The translations under genes and the position numbers were made by a program. Positions 1-5,858 of a stretch of DNA of 8,073 nucleotides are shown here, in pieces (positions within the stretch are counted from its first letter, which is position 1; every line of letters begins with the position of its first letter). The DNA comes from Acidobacteriaceae bacterium (GTDB taxonomy: Bacteria; Acidobacteriota; Terriglobia; Terriglobales; Acidobacteriaceae). Location: NCBI GenBank assembly GCA_025929125.1, contig JAICMT010000055.1, forward strand, positions 1 through 8,073, in the 5' to 3' direction. The notes under the pieces were generated by a model that saw nothing but the letters and a program-made list of their open reading frames with translations, was not told the DNA's origin and made no database searches.

Positions 1-1
1 A

Positions 2-886
2 GTACTAGTCGACAAGAATACGCGCCTCATCGTGCAGGGCATCACCGGCCGAGAAGGCACCTTCCACGCGAAAGGCTGCGCCGAGTACGCGAAGCAGTTC
101 GGCAACGACATCGTCGTTGGCGGCGTCACGCCGGGCAAGGGCGGCACCACGCATGAGGGTTGGCCCGTCTTCAACACCGTGGAAGAGGCCGTGAAGGCCA
201 CTGGCGCCAACGCCACCATGATCTTTGTTCCGCCGCCGTTTGCGGCCGACGGCATCCTGGAAGCCGAAGCTGCCGGCCTGCCGCTCATCGTCTGCATCAC
301 GGAGGGCATTCCCACGCTGGACATGGTGAAGGTGTGGGAGGTGGTCAAGCGCTCGAAGTCGCGCCTCATTGGCCCCAACTGCCCCGGTGTGATCTCGCCC
401 GGCAAGGCCAAGATCGGCATCATGCCCGGCCGCATCCATAAGGAGGGCTCGGTCGGCATCGTCTCCAAGTCCGGCACCCTCACCTATGAGGCGGTCTACC
501 AGCTCACCACGCGCGGCATTGGCCAGTCCACCGCCATCGGCATCGGCGGCGACCCCATCATCGGCACCAGCCACATCGACGCGCTCAAGCTGCTCAACGA
601 GGACCCGCAGACCGAGGCCATCATCATGATCGGCGAAATCGGCGGCACCGCCGAAGAGAAGGCGGCCGAGTACATCAAGGCCAACGTGAAGAAGCCGGTC
701 GTTGGCTTCATCGCCGGGCAGACCGCGCCTCCAGGCCGCCGCATGGGCCACGCCGGAGCCATCATCTCCGGTGGTGAAGGCACGGCCGCCAGCAAGATGG
801 CCGCGATGGAAGCCGCCGGCATCCGCGTGGTCAAGTCGCCCGCTGAGATGGGCTCCACTATGGCAGGCCTGCTCGGCAAGAAATAA
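2..886 (+). CDS. sucD: Succinyl-CoA ligase (ADP/GDP-forming) subunit alpha, 5' end cut by window edge
   Basis: Alpha subunit of succinyl-CoA synthetase, which with SucC interconverts succinyl-CoA and succinate with nucleotide phosphorylation in the cytoplasmic TCA cycle. The reading frame is open from base 2 ([16 protein letters not shown]), the usual SucD N-terminus short of only one or two residues. The initiator therefore lies just outside the window, and the GTG at 32 is an internal valine. Counting from the first visible codon, 294 residues are present, normal for the family. Visible motifs are the N-terminal CoA-binding Rossmann segment ([10 protein letters not shown], about residues 13-22), GPNCPG at about 124, SKSGTLTYE at about 155, and the catalytic phospho-histidine in GHAGAI at about residue 250. 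sucC is expected immediately upstream (inference). The stop is TAA at 884-886, followed by a candidate hairpin. Identification is very secure. Confidence 0.97.
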   Translation, partial: VLVDKNTRLIVQGITGREGTFHAKGCAEYAKQFGNDIVVGGVTPGKGGTTHEGWPVFNTVEEAVKATGANATMIFVPPPFAADGILEAEAAGLPLIVCITEGIPTLDMVKVWEVVKRSKSRLIGPNCPGVISPGKAKIGIMPGRIHKEGSVGIVSKSGTLTYEAVYQLTTRGIGQSTAIGIGGDPIIGTSHIDALKLLNEDPQTEAIIMIGEIGGTAEEKAAEYIKANVKKPVVGFIAGQTAPPGRRMGHAGAIISGGEGTAASKMAAMEAAGIRVVKSPAEMGSTMAGLLGKK

Positions 887-906
887 CCTGCTCTCCCCGA
901 CACCAC

Positions 907-936
907 AGGCGTGGCGCTCACCCGGGCGTCACGCCT
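907..936 (+). terminator. Hairpin between sucD and the convergent small gene; putative terminator
   Basis: The arms 907-917 and 926-936 pair over 11 positions (AGGCGTGGCGC with GCGTCACGCCT, one G-T wobble) around an 8-base loop. It starts 20 bases after the sucD stop and ends directly beside the stop codon of the minus-strand gene 937-1101, as expected for a shared structure between convergent genes. The plus-strand tail (TCATCTTTG) is only partly T-rich and the minus side has no T tract, so termination is plausible rather than certain. Confidence 0.45.
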
Positions 937-1101
937 TCATCTTTGCTGCTGGCTGCGATAGAAGATTCCCGCCGCTAAAAACACCAGCGCGACCATGAAC
1001 GCGAGCTTGGCGTGCGCCACGGAGCCCAAATGGAAGGCGATCAGACTGTCCACCAGCCACGCCGCACATCCCACAAACCAGATCCACGCACTCCGTCGCA
1101 T
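937..1101 (-). CDS. Small hypothetical membrane protein (54 aa)
   Basis: A 54-codon frame runs from ATG (1101-1099) to TGA (939-937). The product starts MRRSAWIWFVGCAAWLVDSL, has a short hydrophilic turn (HLGSVAHAK, about residues 24-32), then a second hydrophobic run (LAFMVALVFLAAGIFY, 33-48) and a basic end (RSQQQR). This is a typical two-helix inner-membrane hairpin with positive residues at both ends. Shine-Dalgarno-like AGAGG lies 4 bases before the ATG, with AGGAG further out (spacing 15). Third codon positions are mostly G or C, as in the neighbours. It lies 40 bases downstream of another minus-strand membrane-protein gene, so the two may be co-transcribed. No family is recognised and no function can be assigned. 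The coherent hydropathy pattern and RBS argue for a real gene; the short length is the main reason for doubt. Confidence 0.6.
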   Translation of the reverse strand: MRRSAWIWFVGCAAWLVDSLIAFHLGSVAHAKLAFMVALVFLAAGIFYRSQQQR

Positions 1102-1141
1102 CGCGCCTCTTCGCTGCTCCTGCGTTGGACGTAAAAGAAAG

Positions 1142-1726
1142 CTATGCGGTGCTATCAGGAATCGACTGGGCTGACGTGCTCGCCGCGCCGCCCCGCATGA
1201 GGCTGCCGATCAGGATAGCCGCAACGATCAAGAAGCCTACGCTGCCTACGCTCCAGACGTAGGGATCCAGAAAGCGATAACGGCGATAATGCCAGCCGGG
1301 TCGCTGTCCCTGAAACTCGTCGATCGTGAGGGGGACGTTATCCCACGTCCTATAAAGTACGCCGAGCACGTCGCCCTGGTGGATAGGCTGCTCCGAAATC
1401 CTGCTTGCGACGATATCGGTCGAGAACCTGGGTGAGAGCGCGCCTCCCTGCACTCTCAGCTGGAAGTGGTCACTGACGCTGCCGCCCTTGCTTACGCTGG
1501 CCCTGACCGAGGTGACGGTGCCCACGATCACCTGCCGCGGAGAGTTCCGGTCGGTATTGCTCTCCTGCAGGTGCCAGGTCACGCAGGCCAGCACAATACA
1601 GATCGCGAGAGAGGTCAGCCTGCTTTTCCCCGAGCCGCCGTATCCCTTCCATCTGAGCATGAAGTAGAAATACAGCGCACCAGCCACACATGCGTAACTG
1701 ACGTATTTCAGCCAGAAGAGGTTCAC
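1142..1726 (-). CDS. Hypothetical membrane protein (194 aa), three predicted TM segments
   Basis: Function unknown; no family recognised. The start is GTG at 1726-1724, supported by GGAGG at 1735-1731 with a short 4-base spacing; no better in-frame start is seen upstream. Hydrophobic segments lie at about residues 7-24, 38-53 and 156-175. Between the second and third is a hydrophilic domain of about 95 residues with alternating beta-like stretches (VIVGTVTSV, FQLRV, DVLGVLYRTW), which would lie on one side of the membrane as a small beta domain (inference). The C-terminal tail is Ser/Ala-rich. Codon choice looks less biased than in the neighbours, with AGA, AGG, TGT, TCT and GGA used early in the gene, consistent with lower expression or more recent acquisition. 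It is divergent from ndk and upstream of the 54-aa membrane protein gene, with which it may form a unit. Confidence 0.75.
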   Translation of the reverse strand: MNLFWLKYVSYACVAGALYFYFMLRWKGYGGSGKSRLTSLAICIVLACVTWHLQESNTDRNSPRQVIVGTVTSVRASVSKGGSVSDHFQLRVQGGALSPRFSTDIVASRISEQPIHQGDVLGVLYRTWDNVPLTIDEFQGQRPGWHYRRYRFLDPYVWSVGSVGFLIVAAILIGSLMRGGAASTSAQSIPDSTA

Positions 1727-1841
1727 GATGCCTCCATCGCATTCTCCGGGATTGTAGCGTGGAAGATAGGCTTCGGCGATGCAGGAGGTTCAGAGCTAGT
1801 ACACTGAAAGTAGCGCGTCTTGCGCTTCCAGGAGACAACTT
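1727..1841. promoter_or_regulatory. Divergent control region between the 194-aa membrane protein gene and ndk
   Basis: This 115-base spacer separates two outward-facing genes and must hold a promoter for ndk unless transcription reads in from sucD. A TACACT hexamer at 1800-1805 resembles a -10 box for ndk, about 36 bases before the start codon, but no convincing -35 box sits at standard spacing. The region carries both translation signals: GGAGG (minus, 1735-1731) and AGGAG (plus, 1830-1834). No operator-like palindrome was found. Confidence 0.35.
1830..1834 (+). promoter_or_regulatory. Shine-Dalgarno site that fixes the TTG start of ndk
   Basis: AGGAG is followed by seven bases and then TTG at 1842-1844. 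The spacing is ideal, and the protein that follows ([13 protein letters not shown]) matches the standard Ndk N-terminus, so TTG is the real initiator even though no ATG is available nearby. Confidence 0.8.
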
Positions 1842-2258
1842 TTGTCACAGCGCACTTTCAGCATCATCAAGCCCGACGCGGTCAAAGCCGGCCACACCGC
1901 CGCCATCCTCGCGGAGATCGAAAAGGCCGGCTTCAAGATCGTTGCCATCAAGCGCATGTCCATCTCCCGCGCTCAGGCCGAGGGCTTCTATCACGTGCAC
2001 GCCGCCCGCCCCTTCTTCGGCGAGCTCACCGAGTTTATGTCCTCCGGCCCCATCTTCCCCATGGTGCTGGAGAAGGACAACGCCATCGCTGACCTGCGCA
2101 CGCTGATGGGCGCTACCGACCCCGCGAAGGCCGACGCAGGCACCATCCGCAAGAAGTTCGCCGTCTCCATCGGCGAGAACGCCATCCACGGTTCCGACGC
2201 AGAAGACACCGCTGCCTTCGAGATCGGATACTTCTTCGCCGGAATCGAGTTGAAGTAA
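1842..2258 (+). CDS. ndk: Nucleoside diphosphate kinase (138 aa)
   Basis: Transfers the gamma phosphate of ATP to (d)NDPs through a phospho-histidine intermediate, balancing cytoplasmic nucleotide pools. The length of 138 residues is normal for bacterial Ndk (about 135-145). Visible motifs are the N-terminal IIKPDAV with the ATP-contacting lysine, the [11 protein letters not shown] segment containing the conserved Tyr and RPFF, and the active-site NAIHGSD with the catalytic histidine at residue 116, followed by a conserved acidic stretch ([14 protein letters not shown]). The start is TTG with a well-placed AGGAG. Proximity to sucD makes functional sense, because Ndk interconverts the NTPs produced by succinyl-CoA ligase, but two minus-strand genes separate them here. 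The TAA stop at 2256-2258 is followed by the repeat-bearing spacer before the HAD gene. Confidence 0.97.
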   Translation: MSQRTFSIIKPDAVKAGHTAAILAEIEKAGFKIVAIKRMSISRAQAEGFYHVHAARPFFGELTEFMSSGPIFPMVLEKDNAIADLRTLMGATDPAKADAGTIRKKFAVSIGENAIHGSDAEDTAAFEIGYFFAGIELK

Positions 2259-2261
2259 GGC

Positions 2262-2347
2262 AGTTGCTAGTTGTTAGTTGGCAGTTCTCAGAGGCTCCCA
2301 CCGCAACTCACTCACAACTACAAGCTGAACAATTAGCAACTCTCAAC
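2262..2347. repeat. Mirrored heptad repeats (GTTGNNA / TNNCAAC) in the ndk-HAD spacer
   Basis: Four 7-base units follow ndk head to tail: GTTGCTA (2263-2269), GTTGTTA (2270-2276), GTTGGCA (2277-2283) and GTTCTCA (2284-2290). The same motif returns inverted as TCACAAC (2312-2318), TAGCAAC (2334-2340) and TCTCAAC (2341-2347). As a result 2262-2275 and 2328-2341 form a 14-base inverted repeat that would pair fully in RNA with one G-U. No T tract follows, so it is not a normal intrinsic terminator. The right half occupies the place where the RBS of the HAD gene should be. Origin and role are unknown. Confidence 0.7.
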
Positions 2348-2352
2348 TATCC

Positions 2353-2955
2353 ATGGCTGGAACCAGCAACTCGCGCTACCGCGCGCTTCTTTTCGACTGC
2401 GACGGCACCATCGCCGACTCCATGCCGCTGCATTACGTTGCGTGGAGCAAGGCGCTGGGCGAGCATGGCTGCGAGTTTCCCGAGGACGTCTTCTACCGTT
2501 GGGGCGGCATGCCTGCGGCCGAGATCATCCGCACCCTCGCCGATCAGCAGGGACTCAACCTGCCGGTCGAGGAGGTGGAGCACCGCAAGGAGCAGCTCTA
2601 CTACGAGTTGCTGCCTCGGCTGGAAGCCGTGCCCGAGGTGCTTGAGCACATCGACCTGAACCACGGCCACATCCCCATGGCCGTGGTCTCGGGCAGCACG
2701 CGCGAGTCGGTCACCAAGTCGCTCGAGATTCTTGGGCTGCTGGACAAGTTCGACACCCTGGTCTGCGCGGGCGACTACAGCCGCTCCAAGCCCGATCCCG
2801 AGCCCTTCCTGGTCGCCGCCCGCCAGCTCAACGTCGCGCCCGCCGACTGCCTGGTGTTTGAAGACACTGAGATGGGCATACAAGCAGCGACTGCAGCCGG
2901 AATGGCCTCGGTAAAGATTCTGCAGCCCTGGGAACGAAAAACGCGGCCGCGCTGA
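2353..2955 (+). CDS. HAD-superfamily phosphatase, beta-phosphoglucomutase / YqaB-like (200 aa)
   Basis: Predicted cytoplasmic Mg-dependent phosphatase or phosphomutase acting on a small sugar phosphate. All four HAD motifs are present: FDCDGT with nucleophile Asp15 and acid/base Asp17, VVSGS with Ser113, SKPDP with Lys146, and VFEDTEMG with acidic Glu170/Asp171. The region between motifs I and II (about residues 24-95) is the helical C1 cap of the PGM-like subgroup. The end region (CLVFEDTEMGIQAATAAGM) resembles E. coli YqaB, a fructose-1-phosphate phosphatase, so phosphatase seems likelier than mutase, but substrate cannot be read from sequence. The ATG at 2353 has no clear Shine-Dalgarno sequence; the space upstream is filled by heptad repeats. 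The basic tail (WERKTRPR) is encoded within the terminator hairpin of the convergent gene. Probably co-oriented with ndk rather than functionally tied to it. Confidence 0.88.
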   Translation: MAGTSNSRYRALLFDCDGTIADSMPLHYVAWSKALGEHGCEFPEDVFYRWGGMPAAEIIRTLADQQGLNLPVEEVEHRKEQLYYELLPRLEAVPEVLEHIDLNHGHIPMAVVSGSTRESVTKSLEILGLLDKFDTLVCAGDYSRSKPDPEPFLVAARQLNVAPADCLVFEDTEMGIQAATAAGMASVKILQPWERKTRPR

Positions 2956-2973
2956 GTTCCAGCCACGGCCGCG
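2937..2973 (-). terminator. Intrinsic terminator of the SGNH hydrolase gene, overlapping the HAD gene's 3' end
   Basis: Read on the minus strand, CGCGGCCG (2973-2966), a 16-base loop and CGGCCGCG (2949-2942) form an 8-bp all-GC stem followed at once by TTTTT (2941-2937). It starts 17 bases after the stop of the minus-strand SGNH gene. The T tract and one arm fall inside the last codons of the HAD gene. On the plus strand no T run follows, so the signal is directional. Confidence 0.7.
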
Positions 2974-2990
2974 CGTTCATTGCTTCCCGA

Positions 2991-4508
2991 TTACTTTGTG
3001 AACAGCGAGAGGTCGATAGCGTCGCCCATCGCCTTGTAACCAGCGTCTCCCGGATGCAGGTGGTCGCCGTGGTCATAGGCGGGCAGGAACCTGTCTGGGT
3101 TGGCCGGATCCTGGGCCACCTTGTCGAAGTCGATGACTCCGTCGGCTACCTTCTGGGTCCGGATCCACTGGTTGACTGCGGTGCGCACGGCCTCGCCGGC
3201 CACTGAGGAGTAGCCCGCGCCCATATACGGCGTTAGCGTCGCCATGTACACCTTGATGCCATGCATGTGCGCGCGCTCGATCAACTGCTGGTATCCACCG
3301 ATCAGGTCGTCGGCCGTGGGTGGTGGCGGAGGAGGTGTCACCGGCACCGGCGCATTGGGATTCTTCGGGCCGTAGCCGCCGCCAATGTCGTTGATCGCCT
3401 CCAACACGATCATGTACTTCACGCCCGGCTGCGCCAGCACGTCGCGATCGAAGCGGGTCAGCGCGCTGGGACCCGTGATGTGGCGCAGGACCCCGTTTCC
3501 GCCGATGCCCTCGTTCAGCACCGCAACGTCTGCGGTGCGCTTATCCGCAAGCAGCCGCCGCGCCAGTTCATCTGGCCAGCGAGCGTTGGCGTTGTTGGTG
3601 GCAAACGCGCCATCCGTAATGCTGTCGCCGAAGGCCACTACTGCGCTGGCGCGCGCGGGAGCCTCCACATCGACATTCTTCAGGAACACCCAGGAGCGAA
3701 TCTCCTTGGGAGACTCGAACGAGGCCGCGCCTACGGTATTCCCTTCCGCCACATAGCTGGTCTGGTCCGCGGCCTGATGTTGCGAGAGCGTGGTGATCGT
3801 CTGCTGCGGCACAAAGACGCTGATCGCGAGATCCCCCTGTGCGGGCAACTTGATCGATACCGGATCGCTGATCATCAGCGCGCCCACCGGAATGCTCACG
3901 CTTTCGCGGCCGCCGAACGTTAAGGGAGCGACCGCTCCCTGAGCGGTATCGATGGTATTGCCGCCCTTGCTGATTGCTACGCTGGCCGGCCCGATTCGCA
4001 GCGGCTCGGTGCCGAACTCGTTGGTGAAGACGACGCGAATGCGCGAGCCTCCCAGAGAAACATGCACAATCTCGCGCAGGGTCATATCGCTGGAGCCGTA
4101 GATTGGCGGAGGCGGAAAGCGACGGAATCCCGCCGGAGGACCACCGGCCGGACGAGCGCCTGCCGCTGGAGCCATATTCCCCGCCGCAGGAGGCATGGGA
4201 GCAGCGTTGGCAACAGCGGCTGGAGCAGCGGGAGGCTCGGGAGCAGCCGGACTGGCGGGAGCAGCAGCCGGCGCTCCGGGCATGGCCGCAGCGCCAGGCC
4301 CCGCAGGAGCCGCGCCTGCCGGGGGCGCAGCAGGCGGTAGGCGGAACTGACGGGGAGCATTCAGCTGCTCAAATGGAGCGGCCGCCCAGGTTCCCACCCA
4401 GTGCTCTGCCGCTGGGGGCGCGGCCTGCGCAGCGACCATCGAAATACCCAGCAACCCTGGCCCAGCAATCAGCACCGCCATCCACGAACGAACCGGTCTC
4501 GCCTTCAC
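2991..4508 (-). CDS. Exported SGNH/GDSL hydrolase, XynE-like, with Pro/Ala-rich insert (505 aa)
   Basis: Predicted secreted or periplasmic serine esterase; XynE-like relatives are linked to xylan and acetyl-ester breakdown. An N-terminal signal peptide (basic KARPVR, hydrophobic core, AQA/A near residue 29) precedes the conserved HWVGTWAAAP. A Pro/Ala/Gly-rich stretch (about 52-136) follows, then a beta-sandwich-like region (about 142-285) and the SGNH domain. Block I is GDSITDG with nucleophile Ser296; block II is GIGGN (334-338); block III is AIND with Asn373; block V is DHLHP with Asp482 and His485, so the catalytic set is complete. A second proline run (six Pro, 392-397) interrupts blocks III and V. 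The GTG start at 4508 is supported by AGGAGG (4522-4517) at 8 bases. Divergent from the exported epimerase gene, suggesting a shared polysaccharide-related role (inference). Exact substrate unknown. Confidence 0.9.
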   Translation of the reverse strand: MKARPVRSWMAVLIAGPGLLGISMVAAQAAPPAAEHWVGTWAAAPFEQLNAPRQFRLPPAAPPAGAAPAGPGAAAMPGAPAAAPASPAAPEPPAAPAAVANAAPMPPAAGNMAPAAGARPAGGPPAGFRRFPPPPIYGSSDMTLREIVHVSLGGSRIRVVFTNEFGTEPLRIGPASVAISKGGNTIDTAQGAVAPLTFGGRESVSIPVGALMISDPVSIKLPAQGDLAISVFVPQQTITTLSQHQAADQTSYVAEGNTVGAASFESPKEIRSWVFLKNVDVEAPARASAVVAFGDSITDGAFATNNANARWPDELARRLLADKRTADVAVLNEGIGGNGVLRHITGPSALTRFDRDVLAQPGVKYMIVLEAINDIGGGYGPKNPNAPVPVTPPPPPPTADDLIGGYQQLIERAHMHGIKVYMATLTPYMGAGYSSVAGEAVRTAVNQWIRTQKVADGVIDFDKVAQDPANPDRFLPAYDHGDHLHPGDAGYKAMGDAIDLSLFTK

Positions 4509-4651
4509 GCCTTAACCCTCCTCGGGGCACTAAATTCTTAGCCGGACAATAGTACCTCGTCGCGCGCTGGGCGCGCCCCCTGGGTTTCACGTATAGTTGG
4601 CGGTGCGGAAGCAGGGCAGCCTGCAAACCACACGTGAGGACAACAACAACG
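4509..4651. promoter_or_regulatory. Divergent control region between the SGNH hydrolase and galM-type genes
   Basis: Both neighbours are transcribed outward, so this 143-base spacer should hold two promoters. For the epimerase a TATAGT hexamer (4592-4597, five of six matches to the -10 consensus) lies 54 bases before the ATG, but no standard -35 is visible. For the SGNH gene only the strong AGGAGG (4522-4517, minus) is clear. Between them, GCGCGC at 4562-4567 and 4571-4576 can fold on each other across three bases, and GGGCGCGCCC (4569-4578) is a perfect palindrome: a possible operator or merely GC-rich sequence. Confidence 0.4.
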
Positions 4652-5770
4652 ATGCGATGGAATGGAGTTATTCTGCTATCCATGATGATGCTTGGAGTTG
4701 AGGGTGCAGGAGCGGCAGTGACGGTAACAAAGGCCGATTTCGGCAAGCTGAAGGACGGCAAAACCGCCGAGGTCTATACGCTGAAGGACGCCGACCTCGA
4801 AGTGAAGCTGACCAACTATGGCGCGCGCATCGTGGCCATCATGGCCAAGGGCCGCGACGGCAAGGTGGCCGACGTCGTCCTCGGGTATCCCTCGGTGGAG
4901 GGATATGTGAACGAAGGGTCCGCGAAGACGTACTTCGGCGCGATCGTGGGCCGCTATGGCAACCGTATCGCCGGTGGCACCTTCAAGATCGATGGGCACG
5001 AATACCACATCCCCAAAAACGACGGCAACAACGCCTTGCACGGCGGAGCCCATGGCTTTGATGAGCAGGTGTGGACAGCCAAGCAGATCGCCGACGGAGT
5101 TGAGTTCACGCTGCTCTCCAAGGATGGCGATGCAGGCTTTCCCGGCAACCTGACCGCGCACGTGCGCTACACCCTGGTGGGCTCCGCGTTGCACATCAAC
5201 TACTCGGCGACCACAGATAAGCCCACGGTTGTGAACCTCACCAATCACTCCTACTTCAACCTCGGTGGACAGGACTCCGGCACCATCCTCAACGATGTGC
5301 TGATGATCAACGCCGACAAGTACACCCCGGTGAACAAAGACCTGATTCCGGTGGGTGGCCCTCAGCCGGTGGCCGGTACGCCGTTCGACTTCAGAAAGCC
5401 GACCCCGATCGGCCAGCGCATCCACGACAACAACGAGCAGTTGAAGATCGCCGGCGGCTACGACCATAACTGGGTGCTCAACGGGCCCAACGGCACGATG
5501 AAGCTGGCGGCCAAGGTCACCGATCCGAAGTCCGGACGCGTGCTGACCGTTACGACCACGCAGCCGGGCGTGCAGTTCTACTCCGGCAACTTCCTTACCG
5601 GGGCTTACAAGAGCGCCAAGGGAACGCCTTTCGCCAAGAACACCGGAATGTGCCTGGAAACGCAGCACTATCCTGACTCGCCCAACCAGCCCAACTTCCC
5701 CTCCACGGAGTTGAAGCCGGGCCAGACCATGCACTCGGAGACCGTCTTCACCTTCTCTGTAGAGAAGTAA
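4652..5770 (+). CDS. galM: Aldose 1-epimerase (galactose mutarotase), signal-peptide-bearing (372 aa)
   Basis: Catalyses interconversion of alpha and beta anomers of aldoses such as galactose and glucose. The galactose-mutarotase fold shows in GNRIAGGTF, ALHGGAHGFD (His130), NHSYFNLGG with the general-acid His199, YDHNW (Asp271) and ETQHYPDSPNQPNFP with the catalytic base Glu336. An N-terminal stretch (RWNGVILLSMMMLGVEGAGA) resembles a signal peptide with cleavage near residue 23, so the enzyme probably acts in the periplasm; it is consequently longer than typical cytoplasmic GalM of about 340 residues. I chose ATG 4652, which has GAGGA 11 bases upstream; a GTG at 4634 is in frame but has no RBS and would add a polar MRTTTT leader ahead of the signal peptide. 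Divergent from the SGNH hydrolase gene and closed by a strong terminator. Function is secure, substrate range not. Confidence 0.93.
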   Translation: MRWNGVILLSMMMLGVEGAGAAVTVTKADFGKLKDGKTAEVYTLKDADLEVKLTNYGARIVAIMAKGRDGKVADVVLGYPSVEGYVNEGSAKTYFGAIVGRYGNRIAGGTFKIDGHEYHIPKNDGNNALHGGAHGFDEQVWTAKQIADGVEFTLLSKDGDAGFPGNLTAHVRYTLVGSALHINYSATTDKPTVVNLTNHSYFNLGGQDSGTILNDVLMINADKYTPVNKDLIPVGGPQPVAGTPFDFRKPTPIGQRIHDNNEQLKIAGGYDHNWVLNGPNGTMKLAAKVTDPKSGRVLTVTTTQPGVQFYSGNFLTGAYKSAKGTPFAKNTGMCLETQHYPDSPNQPNFPSTELKPGQTMHSETVFTFSVEK

Positions 5771-5791
5771 TTTCGGATCAGCAATCCAGAC

Positions 5792-5830
5792 AAGAGAGAG
5801 CACAGCGAGTTCGCTGTGCTCTCTCTTTTT
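5792..5830 (+). terminator. Strong intrinsic terminator of galM
   Basis: A perfect 16-bp stem (5792-5807 with 5812-5827, AAGAGAGAGCACAGCG and its complement) encloses a four-base loop, AGTT, and runs into TTTTT at 5826-5830. It begins 21 bases after the galM stop. The minus-strand side lacks a T tract, so it serves mainly plus-strand transcription. Confidence 0.92.
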
Positions 5831-5835
5831 GCTCT

Positions 5836-5854
5836 GGGCCGCTTGGTACGGCCC
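5836..5854. repeat. Short GC hairpin beside the 3' end of the YpdA-like gene
   Basis: GGGCCG (5836-5841) and CGGCCC (5849-5854) form a 6-bp stem with a 7-base loop, four bases beyond the stop of the minus-strand gene. It may slow or protect minus-strand transcripts, but the bases that follow on that strand are A-rich, not T-rich, so it is not called a terminator. Confidence 0.4.
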
Positions 5855-5858
5855 TTCT

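Noticed and set aside
1..10. AGTACTAGTCGAC at the very start resembling cloning-site sequence (SpeI, SalI sites)
   Set aside because: The bases translate in frame to the normal SucD N-terminus VLVDKN, so they are genuine coding sequence.
5..751. Antisense frame of 248 codons opposite sucD
   Set aside because: Its Asp/Ala/Gly/His-rich composition is typical of a reversed GC-rich gene, it has no motif, and sucD on the other strand is unmistakable.
2262..2341. Inverted repeat after ndk as an intrinsic terminator
   Set aside because: The loop is 52 bases and no T tract follows, so it was recorded as a repeat instead.
2263..2347. CRISPR-like array
   Set aside because: Units are only 7 bases, abut one another without spacers, and are inverted in the right half.
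2264..2659. Plus-strand frame of 131 codons overlapping the spacer and the start of the HAD gene
   Set aside because: It has no RBS, overlaps the HAD frame that carries all four catalytic motifs, and yields Ser/Arg/Thr-rich nonsense.
4062..4552. Several frames on both strands across the Pro/Ala-rich part of the SGNH gene
   Set aside because: They arise from the repetitive GC-rich DNA that encodes the insert. The frame with signal peptide and catalytic blocks is continuous through it, so there is no frameshift or separate gene.
4676..5803. A 375-codon open frame antisense to the whole epimerase gene
   Set aside because: It mirrors galM codon by codon. Long antisense frames are expected in GC-biased genes, and the peptide is rich in Arg, Val, Gly and His with no recognisable motif, while galM has full family motifs.
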